From assembly GCA_034101475.1 (NCBI GenBank), contig JAXEJQ010000075.1:1-64000 (forward strand): a stretch of 64,000 bases of DNA. The letters are read 5' to 3'. Shown here piece after piece: positions 52,578 through 60,989 of the stretch (position 1 is the stretch's first letter; every line of letters starts with the position of its first letter). A program made the position numbers and the translations under genes. The stretch comes from Limivivens sp034101475. Its GTDB lineage: Bacteria > Bacillota > Clostridia > Lachnospirales > Lachnospiraceae. The notes beneath the pieces were generated by a model. That model saw only the letters and a program-made list of their open reading frames with translations, ran no database searches and had not been told where the DNA came from.

Positions 52578-55016
52578 TTACCTGTTCCTTTCCTTCTGTT
52601 TTTCATCATCTTCCGGCCGCCGGAACGTTTCCCATTCCGCGTGCAGGATACATTCTCCCTCCGTCAGCCCCTCTGCCGAAACATTTACCTTTACTTCTCC
52701 GGGTATCTGTCCTGTCCTCACAACCAGTATTGCACGGCCCTCCCAGGAGCGCCGGCAGCCTGTTCCAAAATTTTCCTCTGTACAGGGGTTGTTGGAGCCA
52801 AAGCCTTCCATTCTTCCGGCACCGGACACGACAGCAGTCAGCATCCGGTCTTCTCCCCGGACTCTCCGTCCTTTTTCATCTGCCAGAATAATCTCCACAT
52901 AACTCAGATCCATCCCATCCGGACAGACTCGATATCGGTCCGGTTTTAAAAGAATCTGCACCGCTTTTCCGGTGGTTTCCAGCTTATCCTCTGCAGCCGG
53001 ACTCCCGTTCCGCCAGGCAATGGCACGCAGTTCTCCCGGTTCATAGGGGATGACGGCCTTTGCCGTCATTTCTTCCGGGACAACCCTTGCCGCAGACCTT
53101 CCATTGACCAGAAATTCCACCAGTTCACAGTCCGCATAGGCTTCCACCTCCACCGGCTGCCCAATGTATGTTTGTTCAAAGGTCCAGTTCTTTTTTACCT
53201 CATGCCAGTGAAATCCGGTTCCATACAGGGGTTTCCCCGTATCCTCCGGATGAGCGGCAAAAACATGAATTCCTGCATCCAACCCCCAGATCACCTTCCG
53301 ATAATAGGATCTGGGCAGCCTCTCACCATCCAGAGCCAGATCTGCCTGGGCACAGGTAAGCCAGGGCCATTCTGCCATAAGTCCTTTCCGCTCTTTCGGT
53401 TCTTCCCGAAAGGAACGCCCGGCTCCGGCCTCTCCCAGATTATCATATGCCGTCCATACAAAATCCCCGATAACAAAGGGATTCTGCCGGACTGCCTCCC
53501 GGTTTCCCCAGGTATCAATTCCTTCTGTTTCCGTTCCCTGAAGCACTTTTCCCGGAAACAGCTTTCCAAACTGTTCGTAATTGCGGAAGCCGTAGTTAAA
53601 GGACACGATATCCAGCTGTTCGATCATCTCCCGGAAATACTGATTTTCCTCCTCTTCCCTGATGTAAACCCCCGGTTCCGGCACCGGCCCCCGGATTCCT
53701 CCCGGAAATCCGTCGCAGGTCAGGTTTTTCGGAAGAAACATTCCTCCCAGCGTCACCGGACGGGAAGGATCCAGACTGCGGATGAAATCCGCCTGTACTT
53801 TTGTCCAGTACACACTTTCCGGATGAAAATTCCTTACCTCCGGGATTTCATTGCCAAAGCTCCAGCAGTAAACCGAAGGATGATTCCGGTCCCGCCGCAT
53901 GGTAGCCTCCAGATCTCTCTTCCACCAGTCTTCAAACCAGAGATGATAATCATTCTGATTTTTGCCGATCCGCCAGCAGTCAAACATCTCATCCAGTACA
54001 TATATGCCGCAGCGGTCGCAGGCCTCCAGCAGTGCTCTGGAAGGCGGATTATGAGCTGTCCGGACAGCATTGAACCCTGCAGCCTTCAGCTTTTCAATCT
54101 TTCGCTCCTCTGCCCTTGGAAAAGCTTTGGCCCCCAGCATTCCCTGATCATGATGAATGCAGCCGCCATAAAGGGTTACGGGGCGTCCGTTAACCTTCAT
54201 CCCTTCCTCCGGACTGAATTCGATTTTCCGGATTCCGATTTTCTGTACGGTTCTGTCTTCCTCCTGTCCGGGGGCACAGATCCCCACAGACAACTCATAC
54301 AGCTCCGGTGTCCGGTCATCCCACAGGATGGGATTCTCCACTTCCAGTTCTCCCTGCCATCCCGACCGTTCATTCGCCTTCAGCCAGACCTCCTGCTCCA
54401 TGGATGCCTGCTCCAGTCCATCTTTTTTAAGAATCACCCGCACCTTTGCCGCCACATCTTCCTTTCCATAATTGGAAATCTCCGCTTCCACCCGGACAAC
54501 CGCCCGCTCCTTTTCCACCTCTGGCGTTGTGATAAAAAGATTCCCGGGATTCAGACAGCAGACCTCTCCCACCAGAAGCCGTACCTCCCGGTAAATCCCG
54601 GCCCCGGAATACCACCGGCTGGAAGGCTGGTGTCCCTGAACAGAAATACTCAGTTTATTCGGAACATCAAACCGCAGAAACCCGGTCAGTTCCTTCTGAA
54701 AGGGAGCATATCCATAGGGATGGTGTCCCAGATAATGGTCATTGAACGTGATTTCCGTGTTCATATACGCGCCGTCCAGATTCAGGAACACCCTTTTTCC
54801 CCGCCAGTCCTCCTGCGCCCGGAACTCCTTTTCATAGACAGCGTAGCCATCCGGAAAATAACCGACCCGGGGTCCTCCGGGCGCCTCCGGACTGCGCTCC
54901 CGGTCAATCAGAAAATCATCCGGAAGATCCACCGTCTCTCCCTCCTGCCCTTTCTCCCAGGGCATTTTTTTCCCAAGTGTCCGCTTCCAGTTAAAATGAA
55001 AAGGAATTTCTCTCAT
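52578..55016 (-). CDS. GH2 family glycoside hydrolase (beta-galactosidase-like, DUF4982-type)
   Basis: This 812-residue enzyme contains FHFNWKRTLGKKMPW at the N-terminus, the jelly-roll segment FLNLDGAYMNTEITFNDHYL, then GAGIYREVRL. The TIM barrel carries YGGCIHHDQGMLG, FNAVRTAHNPPSRALLEACD, the acid/base motif WSFGNEIPE and the nucleophile region LQGTETEGIDTWG. A DUF4982-like domain and a C-terminal Ig-like domain follow. The ATG at 55016 has GGAGG upstream. Members of this group act on beta-galactosides or beta-glucuronides; the substrate is undefined. It is the first gene of the locus, divergent from araC. Confidence 0.85.
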   Translation of the reverse strand: MREIPFHFNWKRTLGKKMPWEKGQEGETVDLPDDFLIDRERSPEAPGGPRVGYFPDGYAVYEKEFRAQEDWRGKRVFLNLDGAYMNTEITFNDHYLGHHPYGYAPFQKELTGFLRFDVPNKLSISVQGHQPSSRWYSGAGIYREVRLLVGEVCCLNPGNLFITTPEVEKERAVVRVEAEISNYGKEDVAAKVRVILKKDGLEQASMEQEVWLKANERSGWQGELEVENPILWDDRTPELYELSVGICAPGQEEDRTVQKIGIRKIEFSPEEGMKVNGRPVTLYGGCIHHDQGMLGAKAFPRAEERKIEKLKAAGFNAVRTAHNPPSRALLEACDRCGIYVLDEMFDCWRIGKNQNDYHLWFEDWWKRDLEATMRRDRNHPSVYCWSFGNEIPEVRNFHPESVYWTKVQADFIRSLDPSRPVTLGGMFLPKNLTCDGFPGGIRGPVPEPGVYIREEEENQYFREMIEQLDIVSFNYGFRNYEQFGKLFPGKVLQGTETEGIDTWGNREAVRQNPFVIGDFVWTAYDNLGEAGAGRSFREEPKERKGLMAEWPWLTCAQADLALDGERLPRSYYRKVIWGLDAGIHVFAAHPEDTGKPLYGTGFHWHEVKKNWTFEQTYIGQPVEVEAYADCELVEFLVNGRSAARVVPEEMTAKAVIPYEPGELRAIAWRNGSPAAEDKLETTGKAVQILLKPDRYRVCPDGMDLSYVEIILADEKGRRVRGEDRMLTAVVSGAGRMEGFGSNNPCTEENFGTGCRRSWEGRAILVVRTGQIPGEVKVNVSAEGLTEGECILHAEWETFRRPEDDEKQKERNR

Positions 55017-55073
55017 ATCTGCCTCCGTTCCGGGAAATCTGTCATCCCGTTTCCTGCTTTCTTCTGATACATC

Positions 55074-55105
55074 CATTGTACGTTTCCGGGAAACCGGAAA
55101 CAATG
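55074..55105 (-). promoter_or_regulatory. promoter with palindrome in its spacer, upstream of the GH2 genes
   Basis: On the minus strand TTGTTT (55103-55098) and TACAAT (55080-55075) are separated by 17 bases. The spacer holds an 8-bp perfect inverted repeat, CCGGAAAC/GTTTCCGG (55082-55089 and 55094-55101). The site lies between the divergent araC and GH2 genes and is a good operator candidate. Confidence 0.6.
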
Positions 55106-55154
55106 TCGCAGACCCGAAACAAGCTTCCCAATTGTATCCTATTCAGACTTTTTC

Positions 55155-55183
55155 TTGACAGCCTGCATCCGGAAAGCTACACT
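55155..55183 (+). promoter_or_regulatory. promoter of the araC-type regulator gene
   Basis: A consensus TTGACA (55155-55160) and TACACT (55178-55183) are separated by 17 bases, about 50 bases before the ATG. Confidence 0.8.
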
Positions 55184-55236
55184 GAAAACAGGAATTCCGA
55201 ATCCCTGCACCTGAAATCCCAGAAAAGGAGAATGAT

Positions 55237-56214
55237 ATGGATATTGTAACCTCCAGCCTTCCATTCCGGATTTCTTACAAAAATATCACCGATGGGAAAG
55301 ACCGGTATTTTTGCATTGTCGGAAACGATACACCGGAAATCAGAAAGGAAAAACTGCGGGACAGGCTCCACAAGCATGAGTATTATGAACTGGTCTATGT
55401 CCTGAAAGGCGAAATGACCCAGCATCTGGAAAACGGCGTATTCCACTATCATCAGGGTGACGCCTGTCTTCTGAACCGCAATACCAGACATTACGAGGGT
55501 CATGAAACAGACTGCACGCTTCTTTTTCTTAACTTTGCTCCTGACTTTCTCCGAAAACTCTTTGGCGAAAACGATATTCTGCCGGACACCCGCCAGTTTA
55601 CTCCGGGGATCATTCAGGAATTTCTGCTGCAGAATATGCAGTCTGACCAGGAGCTTACCAGAGAATATCTGGACTTTGCCTGGAATTCCGGAGAAGCTCC
55701 CCGGGATGCCTCCCGGATACCGGAGCTGCTGGACAGGATGATCCTGGAACTTCTGTACCCGGGCACCGGCTTCGCCTTCCGCATCCAGGCAGATCTGCTC
55801 TCGCTCATCGCCGCTCTGGAAAATCCGGCCTGCTACACGGCTTCCCGCATTCGCATCGGCCCCGGCTCCGAAGCCTTTCTCATGGCACGTATGAACGGGT
55901 TTATCGAGCTCCGCCATGGACGGACCTCCCGGGAAGAGCTGTCTGCGGTTTTCCATTACAGCGGGGATTATTTAAACCGCATCGCCAGGCACCAGACCGG
56001 CATGACCATTTCCCGGCTCTGTCAGTACGCCTGCCTGCGGGAAGCCAAACGCCTCCTTCAACAGACAGACCGCAGCATCTCCGACATTATCGAAGAGCTT
56101 GGATATGTAAATCGAACCTATTTTTATAAAATCTTCAAAAAGCAATTCGGCCTGTCCCCTCTGGAGCTTCGGAACGCCGTAAAACACCGGACACAAAACC
56201 GGGAGCTGTCCTGA
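55237..56214 (+). CDS. AraC family transcriptional regulator
   Basis: This 325-residue regulator has an N-terminal cupin (LHKHEYYELVYVLKGEMTQH, FHYHQGDACLLNRNTRHYEG) for ligand binding and a C-terminal double helix-turn-helix (ELSAVFHYSGDYLNRIARHQ, then ISDIIEELGYVNRTYFYKIFKKQFGLSP). GGAG precedes the ATG. It is transcribed away from the GH2 genes and probably controls them. Its 3' end carries a bidirectional terminator hairpin. Confidence 0.92.
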   Translation: MDIVTSSLPFRISYKNITDGKDRYFCIVGNDTPEIRKEKLRDRLHKHEYYELVYVLKGEMTQHLENGVFHYHQGDACLLNRNTRHYEGHETDCTLLFLNFAPDFLRKLFGENDILPDTRQFTPGIIQEFLLQNMQSDQELTREYLDFAWNSGEAPRDASRIPELLDRMILELLYPGTGFAFRIQADLLSLIAALENPACYTASRIRIGPGSEAFLMARMNGFIELRHGRTSREELSAVFHYSGDYLNRIARHQTGMTISRLCQYACLREAKRLLQQTDRSISDIIEELGYVNRTYFYKIFKKQFGLSPLELRNAVKHRTQNRELS

Positions 56215-56234
56215 CAGCTCCCGTTCGCTTTTTT
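56200..56234 (+). terminator. terminator between the convergent araC and ATP-grasp genes
   Basis: GGGAGCTGTC and GACAGCTCCC form a 10-bp perfect stem with a 2-nt centre, followed by GTTCGC and TTTTTT. The stem overlaps the araC stop codon. Confidence 0.8.
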
Positions 56235-57429
56235 ATTCATTGCACTTCAGAATGTCCTCATAGAACGCATCCATTTCCTTCTGGGAATTGAAGATGGCAA
56301 TATACATCTGATTGCCCATGGCCCCGGAAAGAACCTCCGGGATACGTTCTGCCATTTTCACATGACCTTTATATTTTTCCATAATATCGCTGTGGCCCAG
56401 AATGAAATCCTTTCCGTCACGCCGTCCGGCAAACGCACAGTACGCATGCTTACCGATTGGCATCGTCGAACGGTCAAAGGCAATCATGTCTGCCCAGATT
56501 TTATATACATCCGTGCTGTGGGCAAAATCAATCATATCCGGGGTTACGCCGCCGCTTGGACGCATGTTAACCTCCAGAGCCACCAGATCGCCCTTTTTGC
56601 CCAGTCCTTCCTGGTCCTTCAGCAGACGGAAAAACTCAAAATGTACAAAACGGCTCTTTACGCCAAAGCTCTTTACCGTAGCCCGTCCCGCTGCCCTGGT
56701 ATCCTCCGGCAGATTTTTCAGAATATAAAAAATGGAATTATCCGAATTGTTTACGATATCCATAATGGACATAGGCGTTACATTACCGGTCTCAAACATG
56801 GGCTCTCCATTGGAATCAATAATGGCATCATAGGAATTGACCTCGCCGTTGACATACTCTTCCATAATGTAAATCGTATTCGGCCATTTGAACTCAAAGA
56901 ACTGCTCCATCTGCGTCTTGTTTTCAATTTTGAAGGTATGAGAAGCTCCCACTCCGTTGTCCGGCTTCGCCACAACAGGATAGCCCACCTCTTCCGCAAA
57001 GGCCAGGCAGTGCTCCAGGTCATCCACCATGTGATAGCGGGCCACCGGAATCCCCGCTTTTCTGTAGAATTCCTTCATTTTGGATTTGAATTTAATCCGC
57101 GGGATGTCTTCCTCCCGGAAACCGGTCTTTATATTAAAATCCGTCCGCAGCCGCGCGTCCCGCTCCAGCCAGTATTCGTTGTTGGACTCCAGCCAGTCAA
57201 TGCGTCCGTGTTTGTAGGCCAGAAATGCCACGGCCCGGTATACTTCATCATCATTTTCCAGACTGTTTACCTTATAATACTCATTGAGGCTGTCCTTCAG
57301 GTCGCTGGTCAGCTCATCGTAGGGCTGATCGCCGATTCCCAGCACATTCAGACCGTTTTTCTTCAGTTCCCGGCAGAACTGCCAGTAGTTCGTCGGAAAA
57401 TTTGGTGAGATAAAGATAAAATTTTTCAT
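56233..57429 (-). CDS. ATP-grasp domain-containing ligase
   Basis: This 398-residue protein of the carbamoyl-phosphate synthase/D-Ala-D-Ala ligase superfamily starts with a pre-ATP-grasp Rossmann-like domain (FIFISPNFPTNYWQFCRELK, LNVLGIGDQPYDEL). The ATP-binding core has YPVVAKPDNGVGASHTFKI, YIMEEYVNGEVNSYDAII and the metal-binding end LVALEVNMRPSGGVTPDMID. It should form an amide or acyl-phosphate-dependent bond; the substrate is unknown. It is the third gene of a trio with two alpha/beta-hydrolases. Confidence 0.85.
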   Translation of the reverse strand: MKNFIFISPNFPTNYWQFCRELKKNGLNVLGIGDQPYDELTSDLKDSLNEYYKVNSLENDDEVYRAVAFLAYKHGRIDWLESNNEYWLERDARLRTDFNIKTGFREEDIPRIKFKSKMKEFYRKAGIPVARYHMVDDLEHCLAFAEEVGYPVVAKPDNGVGASHTFKIENKTQMEQFFEFKWPNTIYIMEEYVNGEVNSYDAIIDSNGEPMFETGNVTPMSIMDIVNNSDNSIFYILKNLPEDTRAAGRATVKSFGVKSRFVHFEFFRLLKDQEGLGKKGDLVALEVNMRPSGGVTPDMIDFAHSTDVYKIWADMIAFDRSTMPIGKHAYCAFAGRRDGKDFILGHSDIMEKYKGHVKMAERIPEVLSGAMGNQMYIAIFNSQKEMDAFYEDILKCNE

Positions 57430-57489
57430 AGCTGTTCCCTCCTGTTTTTTCTTTGGTAGTGTTTTTTATACAGTCCGCAGGCGCTGCAG

Positions 57490-58248
57490 TTACTGCTGAT
57501 CCAGAAGATAGGGTACAAAATAGGCCACCTGACGGAACCACCATTCCCAGTCATGGCTGCAGTCATAGCCCCAGTAGTCCACCCAGACATTAATTCCCTT
57601 ATCCTGCAGAATGCCCTGCAGCCATCTCGTGGAATCCGGCAGCTCCCAGGGACCCTGGCCCACACAGATCACTGCCTTTTTCTGGTTGTACATCCCGATA
57701 TAGGGATGATCCTTCGGCATATTTGCCAGATAATGCACCGGAGAATTATTGTATACCAGATCATTCATAAAGGAATCAAAGCCATACTCCGCCGTATAAA
57801 TACCACTCAGTGCCAGCAGCCGGTCGAACAGATCCGGGCGCCGGAAATAGAGATTTGCCGCATGGGTGGCCCCCAGACTGCATCCGAATACCATGATGCC
57901 CGGATAACCCGTCCAGCCGTTGCGCTCATTTGCCATATTCCGGATAAAATGCACCATTTCATCCGTGATATACCGGATCCACTGCTCATAACGCCAGATT
58001 CTCCAGCCCGGATGACGGCTGCGGTCAGACCAGGTTTCCTGATCAATAGTATCAATGGAAAATACCATGACCTGACCCTCATCAATCCAGGGCCTCCATG
58101 CGTCAAGCATCCGGAAATTCTCAAAATCATAGAATCTGCCGTCCTGACAGGGAATGAACAGCACCGGCCGCCCTGCATGTCCGTAAACCTTGCATTCCAT
58201 TTCCCGCTCCAGAGCCGGACTGTAATGCCTGAAATACTGCATTTCCAT
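57490..58248 (-). CDS. alpha/beta-hydrolase, putative esterase (PF00756-like), second of the pair
   Basis: This 252-residue hydrolase has a nucleophile elbow GCSLGATHA (about residue 125) and a catalytic-His region SHDWEWW near the C-terminus, as in esterase D-like proteins. There is no signal peptide. It lies 12 bases after the first esterase gene and 60 bases before the ATP-grasp gene. The three genes are probably co-transcribed and work on a shared compound. Confidence 0.82.
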   Translation of the reverse strand: MEMQYFRHYSPALEREMECKVYGHAGRPVLFIPCQDGRFYDFENFRMLDAWRPWIDEGQVMVFSIDTIDQETWSDRSRHPGWRIWRYEQWIRYITDEMVHFIRNMANERNGWTGYPGIMVFGCSLGATHAANLYFRRPDLFDRLLALSGIYTAEYGFDSFMNDLVYNNSPVHYLANMPKDHPYIGMYNQKKAVICVGQGPWELPDSTRWLQGILQDKGINVWVDYWGYDCSHDWEWWFRQVAYFVPYLLDQQ

Positions 58249-58260
58249 AAAATTCCTCCC

Positions 58261-59025
58261 TTACGCTTCGTACATCAGTGTATTCATGAAGAAGGGGATC
58301 TGTTTCTCCCAGCTTTCCTCACAATGATTTCCTCCCGGGACAATCCGGCAGTCCAGCAGCACCTGACGGTCCAGAAGCTGGGAAGCCGTATTTTTGAACT
58401 GCTGCCGCATATTCGCATGAAATTTGATTTCCCTGGATCCATAATCCATATAAATGACGGTGTCCGGTTCGATTTCCGCCCGGGCAATCATGTTCCGGAT
58501 TTTGTCTGTTGCAATCCAGATAGATGGAGAAAGAGCAGCCGCTCTGGAAAAGACCTGATTATATTCCAGAACCGCGTAAAGACTCATCAGACCGCCCATG
58601 GAGCTGCCGGCAATAAACGTATGCTCCCGTTCCGGCATGGTACGGAAATTCTGGTCGATTTCTTTTTTGAATGTATGGATCAGCCATTCCATGGTTTCCT
58701 GTCCCTGCCCGGTGATTTTCCCGAGTTTCGGATCCTGAAAGGAAAACGGGGAATATTCCCTCAGGCGCCCGTTATCCGGGCTGTGGTTGCATTCCACTGC
58801 AGCGATAATCAGCTGCGTCCGGGTGTAATCCATATATTCCTTCATGCCCCAGGATTTCCCATAAGTTGCATGAGAATCAAAAAATACATTGTGCCCGTCA
58901 AACATATAAAGAACCGGATAGCGGCGATTCTGATCCCACTCGTAGGATTCCGGGAGGTAAAGGTAGGCTTTGCGCGTCTCGTCTCCTGTCAGCTCCGGAA
59001 TTGTAATATCCCAAATATGTACCAT
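58261..59025 (-). CDS. alpha/beta-hydrolase, putative esterase (PF00756-like), first of the pair
   Basis: This 254-residue protein contains YPVLYMFDGHNVFFDSHATY, the nucleophile motif AGSSMGGLMSLYAVL (Ser at about 122) and a late GGNHCEESWEKQI with the likely catalytic His. It resembles Fes/IroE-like and cinnamoyl-esterase-like members of the esterase D family. The ATG at 59025 has GGAGG 6 bases upstream; the longer in-frame start has none. It opens the esterase-esterase-ATP-grasp trio. Confidence 0.83.
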   Translation of the reverse strand: MVHIWDITIPELTGDETRKAYLYLPESYEWDQNRRYPVLYMFDGHNVFFDSHATYGKSWGMKEYMDYTRTQLIIAAVECNHSPDNGRLREYSPFSFQDPKLGKITGQGQETMEWLIHTFKKEIDQNFRTMPEREHTFIAGSSMGGLMSLYAVLEYNQVFSRAAALSPSIWIATDKIRNMIARAEIEPDTVIYMDYGSREIKFHANMRQQFKNTASQLLDRQVLLDCRIVPGGNHCEESWEKQIPFFMNTLMYEA

Positions 59026-59143
59026 ATTCTTCCTCCATTCCGGGCGCCGCAGATCCTGAACCGGCACGCCCGGCTTGTACTTTTCCATTTCGTATCGATT
59101 TCGTCACGGTTATGCCTCTCCCGCGGCCTGTCTTACTCTCCTG

Positions 59144-59938
59144 TCACATTCCCCGTGATTTGTCCACACAGGCCCGGACTGCCTCCATCACAGCACTCCG
59201 GAAGCCTTTTTCCTCCAGCACCCGGACCGCCTCAATGGTCGTCCCCGCCGGCGAACACACCATGTCCTTCAGCTCTCCCGGATGCTTTCCGGTTTCCAGA
59301 ACCATCTTTGCGCTGCCGTACACTGCCTGAGCCGCAAACCGATAGGCCTGAGCTCTGGGCATTCCTGCGGCCACTGCCGCATCTGCCATGGCTTCAATGA
59401 ACAAAAAGACATAAGCCGGTGAACTGCCGCTGACACCAACGACAGCATCCATCAGATTTTCCGGAATCACTTCAGACCTTCCGAAGCCATCCAGAATCCG
59501 GCAGACCTGCTCCAGCTCCCCGCTGCTGACCAGGCTTCCGGGGCATACCCCGGTGATCCCCTCCCCTACCAGCGCAGGTGTGTTCGGCATACAGCGGATC
59601 AGCCTGACATCCTTTCCGAAAGCCTTCCCCAGCCACTCCAGGGATTTTCCCGGCGCAATGGACACAACAATCTGTTCCGGACTCACACTGTCCCGAATCT
59701 CCCGGATCACCGTTTCATAAAACTGGGGCTTTACTGCCAGAAACAGAATATCCGCCTCCCGTGCCACCTGACAGTTGTCCGTGGTGGTCCGGATTCCCAG
59801 TTCTTCTCCGGTTTTTTTCAGCTTTTCCTCATGCAGGGCAGAAGCCAGAATATCCTCCCGGGACACGATTTTATTTTTAATAATTCCCTTCAGCATGGCC
59901 ACGGCCATATTGCCGCAGCCCACAAATCCAAGTACCAT
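59144..59938 (-). CDS. proC: pyrroline-5-carboxylate reductase
   Basis: This 264-residue enzyme catalyses the last step of proline synthesis. It has an N-terminal Rossmann motif (GFVGCGNMAVAMLKGI), FLAVKPQFYE, the RCMPNTPALVGEGITG signature and the C-terminal dimer helices with VVGVSGSSPAYVFLFIEAM and CSPAGTTIEAV. AAGGAGG precedes the ATG. Confidence 0.95.
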   Translation of the reverse strand: MVLGFVGCGNMAVAMLKGIIKNKIVSREDILASALHEEKLKKTGEELGIRTTTDNCQVAREADILFLAVKPQFYETVIREIRDSVSPEQIVVSIAPGKSLEWLGKAFGKDVRLIRCMPNTPALVGEGITGVCPGSLVSSGELEQVCRILDGFGRSEVIPENLMDAVVGVSGSSPAYVFLFIEAMADAAVAAGMPRAQAYRFAAQAVYGSAKMVLETGKHPGELKDMVCSPAGTTIEAVRVLEEKGFRSAVMEAVRACVDKSRGM

Positions 59939-59997
59939 CTGTTATCCTCCTTACCGGCTCCGTAATCCGGCATCCCCTTCTGCCTTCTCACTCTTCG

Positions 59998-60064
59998 GCT
60001 CAGTGATGCCGGATCCTGTTCTGCCTTCCCATCAGCTCAGTGATGCCGGATCCTGTTCTGCCTT
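59998..60064. repeat. 30-bp tandem duplication at the 3' end of a CobW-type gene
   Basis: The same 30 bases occur at 59998-60027 and 60035-60064 (period 37). The second copy encodes the last codons of the CobW-type protein (AEQDPASLS), and the first copy lies after its stop. Confidence 0.9.
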
Positions 60065-60973
60065 ATCCGCTTTCTCGATGCTTTCCAGATACAGTACGGG
60101 ACCTTTCTCCCGGTACACACTGGAATATTCAAATTTGAATTTTACGGTGACCATCACCCAATCCCTTTTTTTATAGGGGAGATTACCTTCATAATGGCAG
60201 ACATATCCCATAAATCTGGTATCCTGAATACAGCAGGTCATAACAAAACGTCCCGGCACAAACATGCCCTTTTTAAAGCGAAGGCTGGTATAAACCTGCG
60301 CGCGGAAACGCAGACGCTTTCCGTCATAAGCCTCCGGATGCTCTGAAGCGTCCAGATACCAGATTCCGTAATCCATATCCTCCAGATCAATAAAATCTGC
60401 GTTCCGGTCGAAGGGAAGATCCTCCTCTCCCTGCTGCATAATGTTTCCGTCCGTATCCTCAAAGATAAACTGTACCTGAGGATTGGACGCTTTCACCGTT
60501 CTGCGGAAAAGAGAGCGGTTCGTCTCCTCTGTACAGCGGTTCAGAATAATCAGCTCAGACTGAAACAGCGGCTCCAGAAACATTTTCCGCATGTTGGTCA
60601 TATACATCTCCATGGTCGTGGCATCCACGGTGGAGTAGACTCCCTCCACCTGCCATCCCTTCGGATATTCCATCTCCAGAATGTTTTTTACATCCCAGGT
60701 ACCATTCCATTCAATAATCACCTGTGCCGGACGGTAAGCCCGGTCACAGTTTTTGAAAAATCCCGGATTCAGCTGCTCCGGCTCTTCCACAGAAAGCATT
60801 TGAACCTGATATTTTTTCAGGAATTCTTTATCAAATTCTTCCTCGCCTTCTTCGCAGACCAGCAGAAGCGTCAGGCCGTCCTCCATAAAATCCTGATTCA
60901 CCAGAGTATCCTTTATAAACGTGGTCTTACCGCTTTCCAGAAATCCGGTGCAGACATATACTGGTACTTCCAT
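60032..60973 (-). CDS. CobW-like GTPase fused to a YcgQ/DUF1980-like C-terminal domain
   Basis: This 313-residue protein has an N-terminal G3E P-loop, CTGFLESGKTTFI (residues 8-20), and a GTPase-type LIILNRCTEE. It lacks the usual CxCC metal motif in the GTPase part. The C-terminal third (about residues 200-305) reads FVPGRFVMTCCIQDTRFMGY, then KKRDWVMVTVKFKFEY and GPVLYLESIEKA, which resembles the YcgQ/TIGR03943 domain that otherwise accompanies YcgR-type permeases. It follows the His-rich CobW gene by 16 bases. A role in metal or cofactor handling is inferred. Confidence 0.75.
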   Translation of the reverse strand: MEVPVYVCTGFLESGKTTFIKDTLVNQDFMEDGLTLLLVCEEGEEEFDKEFLKKYQVQMLSVEEPEQLNPGFFKNCDRAYRPAQVIIEWNGTWDVKNILEMEYPKGWQVEGVYSTVDATTMEMYMTNMRKMFLEPLFQSELIILNRCTEETNRSLFRRTVKASNPQVQFIFEDTDGNIMQQGEEDLPFDRNADFIDLEDMDYGIWYLDASEHPEAYDGKRLRFRAQVYTSLRFKKGMFVPGRFVMTCCIQDTRFMGYVCHYEGNLPYKKRDWVMVTVKFKFEYSSVYREKGPVLYLESIEKADKAEQDPASLS

Positions 60974-60989
60974 AAGACACCGCCTTAAC

